From an uncultured Sphingobium sp. (GTDB lineage Bacteria; Pseudomonadota; Alphaproteobacteria; Sphingomonadales; Sphingomonadaceae), in assembly GCA_946885845.1 (NCBI GenBank), contig CAMPHJ010000009.1:18039-82038 (forward strand): 64,000 nt of DNA, given 5' to 3'. Position numbers and translations under genes: made by a program. Shown piece by piece: positions 55,258-64,000 of the stretch. Position 1 is the stretch's first letter. The number at the start of each line of letters is the position of its first letter. Under the pieces are notes generated by a model. That model worked only from the letters and a program-made list of their open reading frames with translations, was not told the origin of the DNA and did not search any database.

Positions 55258-56121
55258 ATGGACAGGATCGAACGTCCGGTGGCGATAGTCACCGGCGCCA
55301 GCCGGGGTGCGGGCCGTGGAATCGCGGTTGCCCTGGGTGAAAAGGGTTATCGCGTCTATGTGACCGGTCGCACCATTCGCGAAGGGGACGCGGCGCTGCC
55401 CGGCACGATCGGCGCGACTGCTGCCCAGATCGACGCGGCAGGTGGCGAAGGCCGGGCCGTCCAGGTCGATCATGCCGACAGTGCGGCCATTGCCGCTCTG
55501 TTCGAACAGGTTGCCGACGAAAGCGGTCGGGTCGACATATTGGTCAACAATGTCGCCGCGCTGAACGATGATCTGGTGAAGCCCGGCCCCTTCTGGGAAA
55601 AATCGATTGGGCTGGTGGACATATTGGACGTCGGCCTGCGGTCCCATTATCTCGCCAGCTGGCATGCCGCGCGCATGATGGTGCCCGCGGGCGACGGGCT
55701 GATCGCCTTCACGTCTTCCTTTGGATCGGTGTGCTACATGCACGGCGCGGCCTATGGCGCGCAAAAGGCGGGCGTGGACAAGTTCGCCGCTGACATGGGC
55801 GTGGATTTCCGGGGCACGGGCGTCGCCGCCATCTCGCTATGGATGGGGCCTCTCATGACCGAACGCAGCGCCCAGACGCTGGCGGAGCATCCCGAACAAT
55901 ATGAAAAATTCATGGCGGAAGCGGAAACGCCGGAGTTTAACGGTCGCGTCATCGCCGCGATCCACGATGATCCAGCGAGGGACGAACTGAACGGCCAGAC
56001 GCTGATCACAGCCGAAATTGCGCAGCGCTATGGTATTACGGAGGCGGAAGGCCGCGTTCCGCCATCCTATCGCGCCATGTTAGGCGATCCCCGCATTCCT
56101 CATCCCGCCATCGTCGCATAA
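55258..56121 (+). CDS. SDR-family oxidoreductase, DHRS1-like
   Basis: 287 residues. Cofactor loop VAIVTGASRGAGRGIAVALG, VDILVNNVAALNDD, active site TSSFGSVCYMHGAAYGAQKA (Tyr-x3-Lys). The long insertion and the FWEKSIG helix resemble the DHRS1 group of SDRs, some of which reduce steroids. ATG 55258 lies 18 bases after the oxygenase stop, so the two are co-transcribed. Confidence 0.88.
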   Translation: MDRIERPVAIVTGASRGAGRGIAVALGEKGYRVYVTGRTIREGDAALPGTIGATAAQIDAAGGEGRAVQVDHADSAAIAALFEQVADESGRVDILVNNVAALNDDLVKPGPFWEKSIGLVDILDVGLRSHYLASWHAARMMVPAGDGLIAFTSSFGSVCYMHGAAYGAQKAGVDKFAADMGVDFRGTGVAAISLWMGPLMTERSAQTLAEHPEQYEKFMAEAETPEFNGRVIAAIHDDPARDELNGQTLITAEIAQRYGITEAEGRVPPSYRAMLGDPRIPHPAIVA

Positions 56122-56170
56122 GCGCCCGCTTCGTAAAGACCGCCTTGCGCCGCGCGGCGGAAAGGGCGAC

Positions 56171-56980
56171 ATGCGCGCGCATGTCGATGAAGAAAGGACA
56201 GGGCAGGTGAGCGAAACAGGTCGGGGCAAGGTCGCCATAGTCACGGGCGGCACGCGAGGAATTGGCGCGGCGATCGTGCGGCGGTTGCTGGCGGAAGGCT
56301 ATGCCGTCGCCACCTGCGGTCGGACGCCGCCGGAACAGCCGATCGCTTTTGAAGACAAAGAGGCGGAATTCGACGCCTGCGACATCCGCGATCCCGCTGC
56401 CGTGGCGATCTGGATCGAAACGCTGGTCGCGCGGCATGGGCGTATCGACCTGGTCGTCAACAATGCGGGCGGGTCGCCGCAGGCCGATGCCGCCACCGCC
56501 AGCCCGCGTTTTTCCGAACGCATCCTGCAACTCAACCTGCTGGCCCCGCTGCATGTTTCGCAGGCGGCCTACCCGCATTTGAAGGCTGCGAGCGGCTCCA
56601 TCGTCAACATCGCCAGCGTGTCGGCCATACGTCCCTCGCCCGATACCGCCATCTACGGCGCGGCGAAAGCGGGCCTGATCAGCCTGACGACCAGCCTTGC
56701 GCAGGAATGGGGGCCTGACGTTAGGGTGAATGCCATCATCGTCGGCCTCATCGAAACGGAAACGGCGGAAATGACATATGGCAGCGCCGCCGCACAGGAT
56801 CGCATCGCCGCATCCCTGCCGCTGGGCCGGATGGGGCGCGGTAGCGACATCGCCGAAGCCGTCAATTTCCTCGCCTCCCCCGCCGCAGCCTATATCAGCG
56901 GCGCAAAGCTCGAAGTGCATGGCGGCGGAGAGCGTCCGTTGTTTCTGGAAATCGTGAAGGAAGAAAGCGCGAAGCGCTGA
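56171..56980 (+). CDS. SDR-family oxidoreductase
   Basis: 269 residues, classical SDR: VAIVTGGTRGIGAAIVRRLL, LVVNNAGGSPQADA, IVNIASVSAIRPSPDTAIYG and AAKAGLISLTTSLAQEWGPD, then YISGAKLEVHGGGERPLF. Cofactor and Ser-Tyr-Lys sets are complete. The ATG at 56171 follows AAAGGG; a GTG at 56207 after AAGGA is nearly as good and would shorten the protein by 12 residues. Third gene of a Rieske-SDR-SDR unit that ends at the hairpin at 57025. Confidence 0.85.
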   Translation: MRAHVDEERTGQVSETGRGKVAIVTGGTRGIGAAIVRRLLAEGYAVATCGRTPPEQPIAFEDKEAEFDACDIRDPAAVAIWIETLVARHGRIDLVVNNAGGSPQADAATASPRFSERILQLNLLAPLHVSQAAYPHLKAASGSIVNIASVSAIRPSPDTAIYGAAKAGLISLTTSLAQEWGPDVRVNAIIVGLIETETAEMTYGSAAAQDRIAASLPLGRMGRGSDIAEAVNFLASPAAAYISGAKLEVHGGGERPLFLEIVKEESAKR

Positions 56981-57024
56981 TCCTGTCCAGCAAATGACCC
57001 GAAATGGGTGGGTCAGCTAAAAGA

Positions 57025-57056
57025 GGCCGGACGGCGCAGGCACGCTACGTCCGGCC
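57025..57056. terminator. 9-bp hairpin between convergent genes
   Basis: GGCCGGACG (57025-57033), 14-base loop, CGTCCGGCC (57048-57056). It lies between the converging SDR and MFS genes. No long T-tract; likely a two-way terminator. Confidence 0.6.
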
Positions 57057-57062
57057 CATCTT

Positions 57063-58373
57063 TCAGGCAGCTTCGCGCGCCGCCAGATCACGCGGATAGT
57101 GGGTCGATGCGCGCCAGAACAGCATCCCGCCTGCCAACGTCAGCAAACTCATGATCAACAGGCTGTAACGCAGCGATTCCTCGCCCATCCGTCCCACCAG
57201 CAAGTCGCTGACGAGTCCGCTGAGCGATGGACCGACCATGCTGCCGATGACGTTGATGACGACGATCAGCATCGCCGTCGCCTGCGCCCGCTGCGACGGC
57301 GCGACCAGTTTCGCCGCGGCGCTGAATGAAGGCCCGGCCCAGGAAGCGGCCAGGAAGCCGCTAACAATCGCGATCAGGGCTACGCCCGGAACATGATTCC
57401 CGGCCACGTTGATCCCGGCACCCCCCGGCAACATGTACATGGCGATATTCTGGGGGAAGGCCAGCAGGAACGCGATGGCGGGCAGGCGCAACTGCCAATG
57501 TTCGCCCCGCACCCGCAGCCGATCGACGATCGCGCCGGCGGCCACGCTGCCGGTGATGCCGCCGATCGCCGCGCCTATCCCCAGCCACGCGCCCGCTTCG
57601 ATGACGCTCATGCCGTGGGACCGCATGAAATAGGCGGGCATCCACACCGCGCCCGCATAGCCAAAGATGTTGAACGTGCCGACGCCGACCGCGATCAGGC
57701 GTAGTGATTTGATGCCCCAGAACATGCGAACCGACGCCAGAAAACCGGGGCCGCTTTGTCCGGCGCCCGGTGTAACATCCTGCTTCTCCCGCTTGGGTCC
57801 GGTGAACCAGATGAGCAGGGCCAGCGGAAAGCCCGGCAGTGCCAGCGCTAAGAATGCGGCGCGCCAGCCCCATTCAGCCGCCACCGCCGCGCCGCCCAGC
57901 AGGCCCAATATCAGTCCGAAATAGGTGCTCGACGCCAGCACGCCCATGGCTGCCGATCGGCGTTTTTCGCTGAAGGTGCTGGCCAGGATCGATTGTGATG
58001 GAGGCAGTCCGCCAGCTTCGCCGATACCCACGGCAAATCGGGCCATCGCCAGTTGAGCCGCATTGCCCGCCGCCCCGCACATGGCGGTCGCCGCGCTCCA
58101 CAGGGTCGCCGCCAGCGCCAGCACGCCCCGGCGCGACCAGCGGTCGGCCAGGCGGGCGAGAGGCATTGAAAACAGCACATAGCTGATGATGAAGCCCGGT
58201 CCGCCGATCAGCCCCAGCAGCGAATCGCTGATGCCGAACTCCGCCTTGATCGCCGGAATCAGGATGGAAAACAGGTTTCGGTCGGCATAGCTGAGCGAAT
58301 TGAGCAGGAACACCAGCAACAATATGTACAGGCAGTAGGCCGGTCGGCTTCCCCTCTCAAGGGTTTGCGGCAT
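57063..58373 (-). CDS. MFS transporter, spinster-like
   Basis: 436 residues with about twelve spans: [80 protein letters not shown]. [19 protein letters not shown] is shared with the MFS at 30150-31454 (NYADRYLITGLIGPIKAQF), so the two are paralogues. ATG 58373 follows GGAG at good spacing; ATG 58379 touches it. On the same strand as and just downstream of the GMC oxidoreductase, so it may carry the GMC substrate or product. Confidence 0.86.
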   Translation of the reverse strand: MPQTLERGSRPAYCLYILLLVFLLNSLSYADRNLFSILIPAIKAEFGISDSLLGLIGGPGFIISYVLFSMPLARLADRWSRRGVLALAATLWSAATAMCGAAGNAAQLAMARFAVGIGEAGGLPPSQSILASTFSEKRRSAAMGVLASSTYFGLILGLLGGAAVAAEWGWRAAFLALALPGFPLALLIWFTGPKREKQDVTPGAGQSGPGFLASVRMFWGIKSLRLIAVGVGTFNIFGYAGAVWMPAYFMRSHGMSVIEAGAWLGIGAAIGGITGSVAAGAIVDRLRVRGEHWQLRLPAIAFLLAFPQNIAMYMLPGGAGINVAGNHVPGVALIAIVSGFLAASWAGPSFSAAAKLVAPSQRAQATAMLIVVINVIGSMVGPSLSGLVSDLLVGRMGEESLRYSLLIMSLLTLAGGMLFWRASTHYPRDLAAREAA

Positions 58374-58432
58374 TCCCATTCTCCATTATCTGGCGCGCGG
58401 CCATCTCGGCCGTCTGATTCCTTTGGACAGGA

Positions 58433-60025
58433 TTATCCATTAAGAACGATGTCGGCAGCTTTTTCCGCCACCATCATTGTGGGCACATTGGTATTGCCGC
58501 CGGGCACGCGTGGCATGACGGACGCATCGACTACCCGAAGCCCGGAAATACCATGGACGCGCAATTGGGGGTCGACCACGGCCATTGGGTCATGCCCCAT
58601 GCGGCATGTTCCTACCGCATGGATGTCGGAAATGGCGGTCGCCCGCAGATAGGCATCCAATTCGTCGTCCGACTGGATATTCGCGCCGGGGGCCAGTTCT
58701 TCGCCCCTGAATGGATCGAAGGGGCTTTGCGCGAAGATGTCGCGCACCGCGCGGATGGCTGCGCGGCCCATCGCCATGTCGTTGGCGGTCGACAGGATGT
58801 TGGGGTCGATGGATAGCGGCGCTGTCGTGTCGGCGCCGGTCAACTTCACTTCGCCTACGCTTTCGGGCCGCAACAGGTCGATATGGGCGAAATAGCCATG
58901 TTCCATGATCAGTTTTCGGCCCATGGCTTCATACAGCGCCATGGCGAAATGCACCTTTACATCGGGCGTGTCCGCGCCCGGCATGGTCTTGAGATAAGCG
59001 CCGACCTCGGCTGGCGGCGTGGCCAGCGGTCCCCGACGGAACAGGACGAAATTGGCCATGGCCCTGGCCGCGACCAGCGGGTGGAATACGTTGAACAACG
59101 ATACCGGCTGCGTGCAATATTGCTTCACCGTCACCGCCACATGATCACGATAATTCTGGCCGACGCCGGGCAGGTGATGGACGACTGGCACGCCGACCTG
59201 GCGCAGATGATCGCCATCGCCGATGCCGGAAAGCATCAGGATCCAGGGTGAATGGATTGCCCCGGCGGATATTATGACCTCTCGCGTGGCGCTGGCCTGT
59301 TCGGCTTTGTCGCCGCGCCGCCAGGCGACGCCTGTGGCGCGACCGTCCTTCACGATGATCCGTTCGACATGCGCGTCGGTGATGATGCGCAGGTTGGGCC
59401 GTTTTAGCGCGGGCTTTAGATAGGCGCGCGCGGCGCTGAAACGGCGACCGGCTGACGCGGTGACGTCGGCGGGGAATACACCTTCGCGCACTGACCCGCT
59501 GGGGTCTTCATTATATGGCACGCCAGCGGCGACGGCGGCATCGCGAAACGCCTTTGCCAGTGGGTTGTCGATGCCGGGGCGGGTCACCATCACCGGGCCG
59601 TCTTCGCCGTGATATCCTTCCTCGCCATCGGGCTGGAACGTCTCCAGCTTCTTGAAATAGGGGAGCACGTCGTCATAGCTCCACCCTTCATTGCCCAGTT
59701 GACGCCAGCCGTCATAGTCCGCCGCGGCCCCGCGATCATAGACCATGCCGTTGATGGATGATGATCCGCCCAACACCTTGCCGCGCGGGGTGTACATCTG
59801 GCGGCCTTGGGCATGGGTCTGCGGCACACTGACATGCATCCACTGGAACATGCCGCGATACATGATCGGCAGCAGCCCGCCGGGTGCATGGATGAAAATG
59901 CTGCGATCGCGCCCGCCCGCCTCGATTAACAGGACGCGATTGCGGGGGTCCGCTGACAGGCGACCGGCCAGCACGCATCCCGCCGACCCTGCGCCCACGA
60001 TGATGAAGTCATATTGGTCAGCCAT
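58433..60025 (-). CDS. GMC-family FAD oxidoreductase (choline-dehydrogenase-like)
   Basis: 530 residues. FAD-binding [27 protein letters not shown], the GMC signature [20 protein letters not shown] and [17 protein letters not shown]. Active site His in [16 protein letters not shown] and Asn in [19 protein letters not shown]. Such enzymes oxidise primary or secondary alcohols; in terpenoid and steroid pathways they act on hydroxyl groups. GGAGAG lies six bases before ATG 60025. It is followed by an MFS gene on the same strand. Confidence 0.91.
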   Translation of the reverse strand: MADQYDFIIVGAGSAGCVLAGRLSADPRNRVLLIEAGGRDRSIFIHAPGGLLPIMYRGMFQWMHVSVPQTHAQGRQMYTPRGKVLGGSSSINGMVYDRGAAADYDGWRQLGNEGWSYDDVLPYFKKLETFQPDGEEGYHGEDGPVMVTRPGIDNPLAKAFRDAAVAAGVPYNEDPSGSVREGVFPADVTASAGRRFSAARAYLKPALKRPNLRIITDAHVERIIVKDGRATGVAWRRGDKAEQASATREVIISAGAIHSPWILMLSGIGDGDHLRQVGVPVVHHLPGVGQNYRDHVAVTVKQYCTQPVSLFNVFHPLVAARAMANFVLFRRGPLATPPAEVGAYLKTMPGADTPDVKVHFAMALYEAMGRKLIMEHGYFAHIDLLRPESVGEVKLTGADTTAPLSIDPNILSTANDMAMGRAAIRAVRDIFAQSPFDPFRGEELAPGANIQSDDELDAYLRATAISDIHAVGTCRMGHDPMAVVDPQLRVHGISGLRVVDASVMPRVPGGNTNVPTMMVAEKAADIVLNG

Positions 60026-60332
60026 GATCTCTCCAACAACGGCACGTCCGCACTTGTGGGCGGAACCTAAATGGACTCCATCCGGGGGAGTAGCCGCCGA
60101 TCTTTTGCGGGCTGATTCGTGCAGAAGGCTACGCAGGTCAAGTTTTCAAATCCCGCTTGATGCTCCAAGGCGAAGTTTGAACGCGTTCTGGGCGTCTACT
60201 TGTTGACCCTGCGACATTCCATGCTACCGTCTCGTGCACCGCAAAATGTGGTCCTGGCGGCAGGTCGTGACCGCGCGTCAAGGCGAAGCACATTGCCCTT
60301 GGCCATGCAGGATAAAATAGCAGGAGATGTCG
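60026..60332. other. 307-base divergent control region
   Basis: Gap between the leftward GMC oxidoreductase and the rightward SRPBCC gene. No credible gene is seen. It contains the 15-mer GCAGAAGGCTACGCA (60121-60135), shared with the gap at 52727. Confidence 0.45.
60121..60135 (+). promoter_or_regulatory. GCAGAAGGCTACGCA, copy E of CTACGCA-type element
   Basis: One mismatch to the 15-mer at 52727-52741 and the same orientation relative to the leftward gene. About 96 bases upstream of the GMC start. Candidate common operator. Confidence 0.4.
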
Positions 60333-60851
60333 ATGCTCGCCGATAGCGTTGCCGAACAACGGTACGATCCCTTTGCCATATATGACCACGACATCCTGGT
60401 GGCATCCGATCCGATAGAGATTGACGCGCCCGCGATGCTGGTGTGGAACATCCTGACCGACATGCCGCGATATGGGGAATGGAATCCCTTTTGCGTGTGG
60501 GCGCAATCGACCCTGGAAATGGGCGCGCCGGTCCATATGCGACTGGTAAACTATGCCAATCCCGGCAGCTTGGCCCCCAATTGCGAATATATCTGTGCGT
60601 TTGAGCCGGGGCGGCTGCTGTCATGGGAAATGCTGGATGACGAAGCCTGGCCCTATCCGGCGCGGCGGGACCAGATGATCGACGAACTGGGACCGGAAAA
60701 GTGCCGCTACCAATCGACGGACGCCTTTACTGGGCCCAACGGCATCCATGTAATGCGCTTCGCTGGGCCGTGGATCACGCGGGCGTTCAACGATTCGGCG
60801 CGGGCGCTGAAGGCGCGGGCGGAAGCGATGCACCGCGGCGATGTGCGCTAA
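60333..60851 (+). CDS. SRPBCC-family protein 2
   Basis: 172 residues of the START/Bet v1 fold: IEIDAPAMLVWNILTDMPRY, GEWNPFCVWAQSTLEMGAPV, CRYQSTDAFTGPNGIHVMRF and RAFNDSARALKARAEAM. This fold binds bulky hydrophobic ligands; members in catabolic clusters are often of unknown role. ATG 60333 follows AGGAG by six bases; ATG 60327 touches it. Converges on an AraC gene 15 bases away. Confidence 0.82.
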   Translation: MLADSVAEQRYDPFAIYDHDILVASDPIEIDAPAMLVWNILTDMPRYGEWNPFCVWAQSTLEMGAPVHMRLVNYANPGSLAPNCEYICAFEPGRLLSWEMLDDEAWPYPARRDQMIDELGPEKCRYQSTDAFTGPNGIHVMRFAGPWITRAFNDSARALKARAEAMHRGDVR

Positions 60852-60866
60852 TATAAACGGCAACGG

Positions 60867-61736
60867 TCAGGGCGCGCCATCATCCTCCTGTCCGCTGCCC
60901 GATATGCTTTGCCGATAGTGGAGTGGCGTCATCCCGGTTGCGCGCCTGAATGCGCGGGCGAAGCTGTTGGGGTGGGCAAAGCCCAGCCTTGACGCAATGA
61001 TCTTGATCGGCATGTCGCGGTCGGACAGCAGCGCCTGTGCCCGCGACATGCGGAAATTGTCGACATAGGCGATAACCGTGCTGCCGGTCAGCGCGTGAAA
61101 TTGACGATGGAGATGGCGAACGCTGATCCCGCACAGCGCCGCCAGTTCGGAAATGGAAGGCGCGATATCGCTTTCCAACAATCTATCGCGGATGCGCCGA
61201 TATTGCCACGACGCCAGCCGTCCGCCGCTCGGTGCGTGGACTTGCCGTTCGAACAGCCGCCGAACCTCCACCGCGACCAGCCTGTGCAAGGCCTCCAATG
61301 CGTCGGTGGATCGGGTATCTGGCGTCGTCAGTTCCCGCATGGCAAGCCGCATCATGAACCGCAGGGCGTCATTCCTGATGTCCAGCAATCCTTGGAGCAC
61401 CTGTACCGGCGGCACATCGTCCTCGCCCAGGATGGCGGTTGCAAGCTGGTCTGAAAAGATCGCCCGCAGCACGCGGATATGACCGCCTTCGCCGCGTCCA
61501 TGCACCATGACGCCTGGGTAGCGGATGAACATCGTGCCCATGAAGCAGCGATTGCCGCGGTCTATATCTGGAAACTCCGCCGAAGCATCGGTAGCCAGCG
61601 GCGGCAGCGACATTTCCAGCATCAACGCAGGTTCGCCGATCATGAAATCGATCATGTCGGGCCACCGCCATTCGACCAGCTCGAACCGCCCGTCGTGCAG
61701 GGAAACGGAATGGGTGATGGTCGGGGTAAAATCCAT
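60867..61736 (-). CDS. AraC-family regulator 2
   Basis: 289 residues. C-terminal double helix-turn-helix: SISELAALCGISVRHLHRQF, HALTGSTVIAYVDNFRMSRA, then IKIIASRLGFAHPNSFARAF and RRATGMTPLHYRQ. The N-terminal half (DMIDFMIGEPALMLEMSLPP) is a ligand-sensing region of the AraC/XylS group without recognisable motif. Divergent from the ferredoxin-P450 pair 121 bases away and presumably its regulator. Confidence 0.9.
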   Translation of the reverse strand: MDFTPTITHSVSLHDGRFELVEWRWPDMIDFMIGEPALMLEMSLPPLATDASAEFPDIDRGNRCFMGTMFIRYPGVMVHGRGEGGHIRVLRAIFSDQLATAILGEDDVPPVQVLQGLLDIRNDALRFMMRLAMRELTTPDTRSTDALEALHRLVAVEVRRLFERQVHAPSGGRLASWQYRRIRDRLLESDIAPSISELAALCGISVRHLHRQFHALTGSTVIAYVDNFRMSRAQALLSDRDMPIKIIASRLGFAHPNSFARAFRRATGMTPLHYRQSISGSGQEDDGAP

Positions 61737-61857
61737 AGGTCCGTCGGATAATGGCCGATACTGCTAATTCTGTCCAGGCAGGTTCATTCGCTTTGGTGGG
61801 AAGCTGCAGGCTGGACTGATAAAGCGGGTCCCAGAACAGATTAATAGAGGATGTCCG

Positions 61858-62064
61858 ATGAGAATCGTCGCCAATCTGCAGGTCTGCCAAGGCCATGCAC
61901 GATGTGAGGACTTGTGCCCAGAAGTCTTTTCGACAGATGCGGTGGAAGGAAAGGTAGTTATAGAACAGCCTGAATTCGCACCGGAACTTGAAGACAAAGT
62001 CAGGCTTGCCGTGCGCAATTGCCCGGAAGGCGCGTTGCGCATTGCAAAAGGATTGAAGTCATGA
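61858..62064 (+). CDS. P450-type ferredoxin
   Basis: 68 residues. Cysteines C10, C16 and C55 (VCQGHARCEDLCPEVF ... NCPEGAL) follow the C-x2-X-x2-C ... CP pattern of P450-associated ferredoxins, with His at the variable fourth-ligand position 13. An extra Cys at 20 (where many have Ala before the conserved Pro) is unusual and could be a ligand. Carries electrons from a reductase encoded elsewhere to the adjacent P450. Its stop overlaps the P450 start (ATGA). Confidence 0.9.
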   Translation: MRIVANLQVCQGHARCEDLCPEVFSTDAVEGKVVIEQPEFAPELEDKVRLAVRNCPEGALRIAKGLKS

Positions 62065-63278
62065 TCTTGCAGTGGACACCATCGCCGCCTGATCATGTTC
62101 CTGCCGACCTGATCGTCGATTTCGACTTTTTTCATACGCCCGAAGGACTGACGGATCCGGTCCAGATCTGGCATGATCTGGTTCGGCGCGGTGTGCCGCC
62201 GATCTTTTACACCCCGCGCAATGGCGGGCATTGGGTTTTCCTGAAATATAGCGACATCGTCGAAGGCTATCGCAACCACGAGATTTTTTCGACCTACCAG
62301 ACGCCCATACCGCCGATCGAACCCTTCCCGGTCATGCAACCGCAAGGAGTCGATCCGCCCGACCATAATGTTTTTCGCAAGCTGCTGGCCCCCATGTTCA
62401 CGCCGCTGGCGGTGCGCCGGATGACCGAAGGATTACAGCACCGGGCCGAAACGATGATCGCGTCCTTTGCTGACAGGGGCGAGTGCGACTTTATCGCCGA
62501 TTATGCTTCGCGCTTTCCCACGGGCGCCTTCCTGGACCTGTTTGGCCTGCCGGAAGAAAGGTTGCCCGAATTCCTGGCTCTGTCGGAAGTCTTCTTCCGC
62601 AGCACCGATCCGGCGATGCGCGCGCAGAACCTGATCGACATCTATGCAGTGCTGGAGGACCTGTTCCGCGAAAAGGAACGCAACCCCGGCAGCGACATCG
62701 CATCGACCATCGTCACCGCGCGGGACGAAAATGGCAATCAGCACCCCTGGCAGGATATTCTCAATTGCGGGTTCCTGCTGTTCGTCGCGGGACTGGATAC
62801 TGTAACCAACACCATGGCCTATGTGTGGCGCTATCTGGCCAGCACGCCAAAGGCGCGGGCGCAGTTTCGCGAACGGCTCGACGATCCGGCGGCCTTCCAA
62901 CTCGCGATCGAGGAACTGATGCGGATCAACGCCGTGTCCAATATCTATCGGCGCGTCACCCATGACTGCGAATATAAAGGCATCCAGTTCCGGCGGAACG
63001 ACCGCGTCATCCTGTCGAACACATTGGCCAATCGCGACGCTTCGGTCTTCGAAAATCCGCAATCTATCGACCTTGATCGTCGGGTGAACAATCATCTGAC
63101 GTTCGGCGTGGGGCCGCACCGCTGCATGGGGTCGCACCTCGCCAAGCGTGAGATCATGGTCTCGCTGCAGGAATGGCTGCGGCAGATTCCCGATTTCGAA
63201 CTGGCGGACGAGCAGGATGAAGGCGCCATTTTCGGCGGGTCGGTCATGGGCTTTATGTCACTGAAGTTGCGCTGGTGA
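62061..63278 (+). CDS. Cytochrome P450, ferredoxin-coupled
   Basis: 405 residues, soluble bacterial P450. Heme Cys C355 in LTFGVGPHRCMGSHLAKREI, ExxR in EELMRINAVSNIYRR, I-helix LLFVAGLDTVTNTMAYVWRY. The substrate-recognition part has no close match I can name, but the family resembles P450s of terpenoid and steroid degraders. Starts in the ferredoxin stop, so the pair makes a working electron-transfer unit with a reductase not in the window. Probably the first oxygenase of the pathway or one of its steps. Confidence 0.93.
   Translation: MILQWTPSPPDHVPADLIVDFDFFHTPEGLTDPVQIWHDLVRRGVPPIFYTPRNGGHWVFLKYSDIVEGYRNHEIFSTYQTPIPPIEPFPVMQPQGVDPPDHNVFRKLLAPMFTPLAVRRMTEGLQHRAETMIASFADRGECDFIADYASRFPTGAFLDLFGLPEERLPEFLALSEVFFRSTDPAMRAQNLIDIYAVLEDLFREKERNPGSDIASTIVTARDENGNQHPWQDILNCGFLLFVAGLDTVTNTMAYVWRYLASTPKARAQFRERLDDPAAFQLAIEELMRINAVSNIYRRVTHDCEYKGIQFRRNDRVILSNTLANRDASVFENPQSIDLDRRVNNHLTFGVGPHRCMGSHLAKREIMVSLQEWLRQIPDFELADEQDEGAIFGGSVMGFMSLKLRW

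Positions 63279-64000
<722 letters not shown>

Overview
The window looks like chromosomal DNA of a high-GC alphaproteobacterium of the sphingomonad group (Sphingobium, Novosphingobium or Sphingomonas). The evidence is two large TonB-dependent receptors with sphingomonad-type plug regions, dense SDR, Rieske and cytochrome P450 catabolic genes, a TonB-receptor/beta-propeller phytase pair, and a palindromic intergenic element of a kind I associate with this group. This assignment is inference from gene content. No rRNA, tRNA, CRISPR array, transposase or integrase was seen.

Region 1 (1-20.8 kb) is mostly core metabolism. A leftward phhA-hpd-hmgA operon converts phenylalanine and tyrosine to maleylacetoacetate; hmgA runs off the left edge. 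Then come an exported TPR protein, an exported rhamnosidase-fold hydrolase, proline catabolism (putA), a thiolase, a TonB receptor with a lipoprotein phytase, a YihY-type membrane protein, a solitary P450, and a DUF485-actP acetate uptake pair.

Region 2 (20.8-35.6 kb) is a catabolic block. A leftward SDR and TonB receptor lie opposite a long rightward series: acyl-CoA ligase, an amidohydrolase-fold protein without the usual metal ligands, a Rieske oxygenase, a Tat-type amidase, an MFS transporter, two overlapping Lrp/AsnC regulators, a two-gene acyl-CoA dehydrogenase and two hotdog thioesterases. A 26-bp inverted-repeat element occurs once upstream of the ligase/SDR and once, in reverse orientation, upstream of the dehydrogenases. 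It is a candidate operator for the Lrp pair.

Region 3 (35.6-39.0 kb) is a leftward housekeeping block: SRPBCC protein, RluE-like pseudouridine synthase, JmjC-type ribosomal oxygenase, YaiI-family protein and a CDP-alcohol phosphatidyltransferase.

Region 4 (39.0-63.3 kb) is a second catabolic block with AraC, TetR and AraC regulators. It holds an operon of SDR, large and small subunits of a B12-dependent acyl-CoA mutase, MeaB chaperone and EthD-like protein. It also has four SnoaL/NTF2-fold proteins (one a ketosteroid isomerase with its three catalytic residues), several SDRs (one very like 3alpha/20beta-hydroxysteroid dehydrogenase), a KshA-like Rieske oxygenase, a sulfotransferase, a GMC oxidoreductase, three transporters or enzymes of uncertain role, and a ferredoxin-P450 pair. 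A nitronate monooxygenase begins at the right edge.

Taken together (inference), blocks 2 and 4 look like a pathway for a polycyclic steroid- or terpenoid-like substrate: receptor uptake, hydroxylation by P450 and Rieske enzymes, alcohol/ketone shuffling by SDR and GMC enzymes, double-bond movement by KSI and possibly other NTF2 proteins, CoA activation, dehydrogenation, and an unusual B12 carbon-skeleton rearrangement. The mutase is the strongest candidate for new biochemistry, because the residues that define substrate class in known mutases are replaced.
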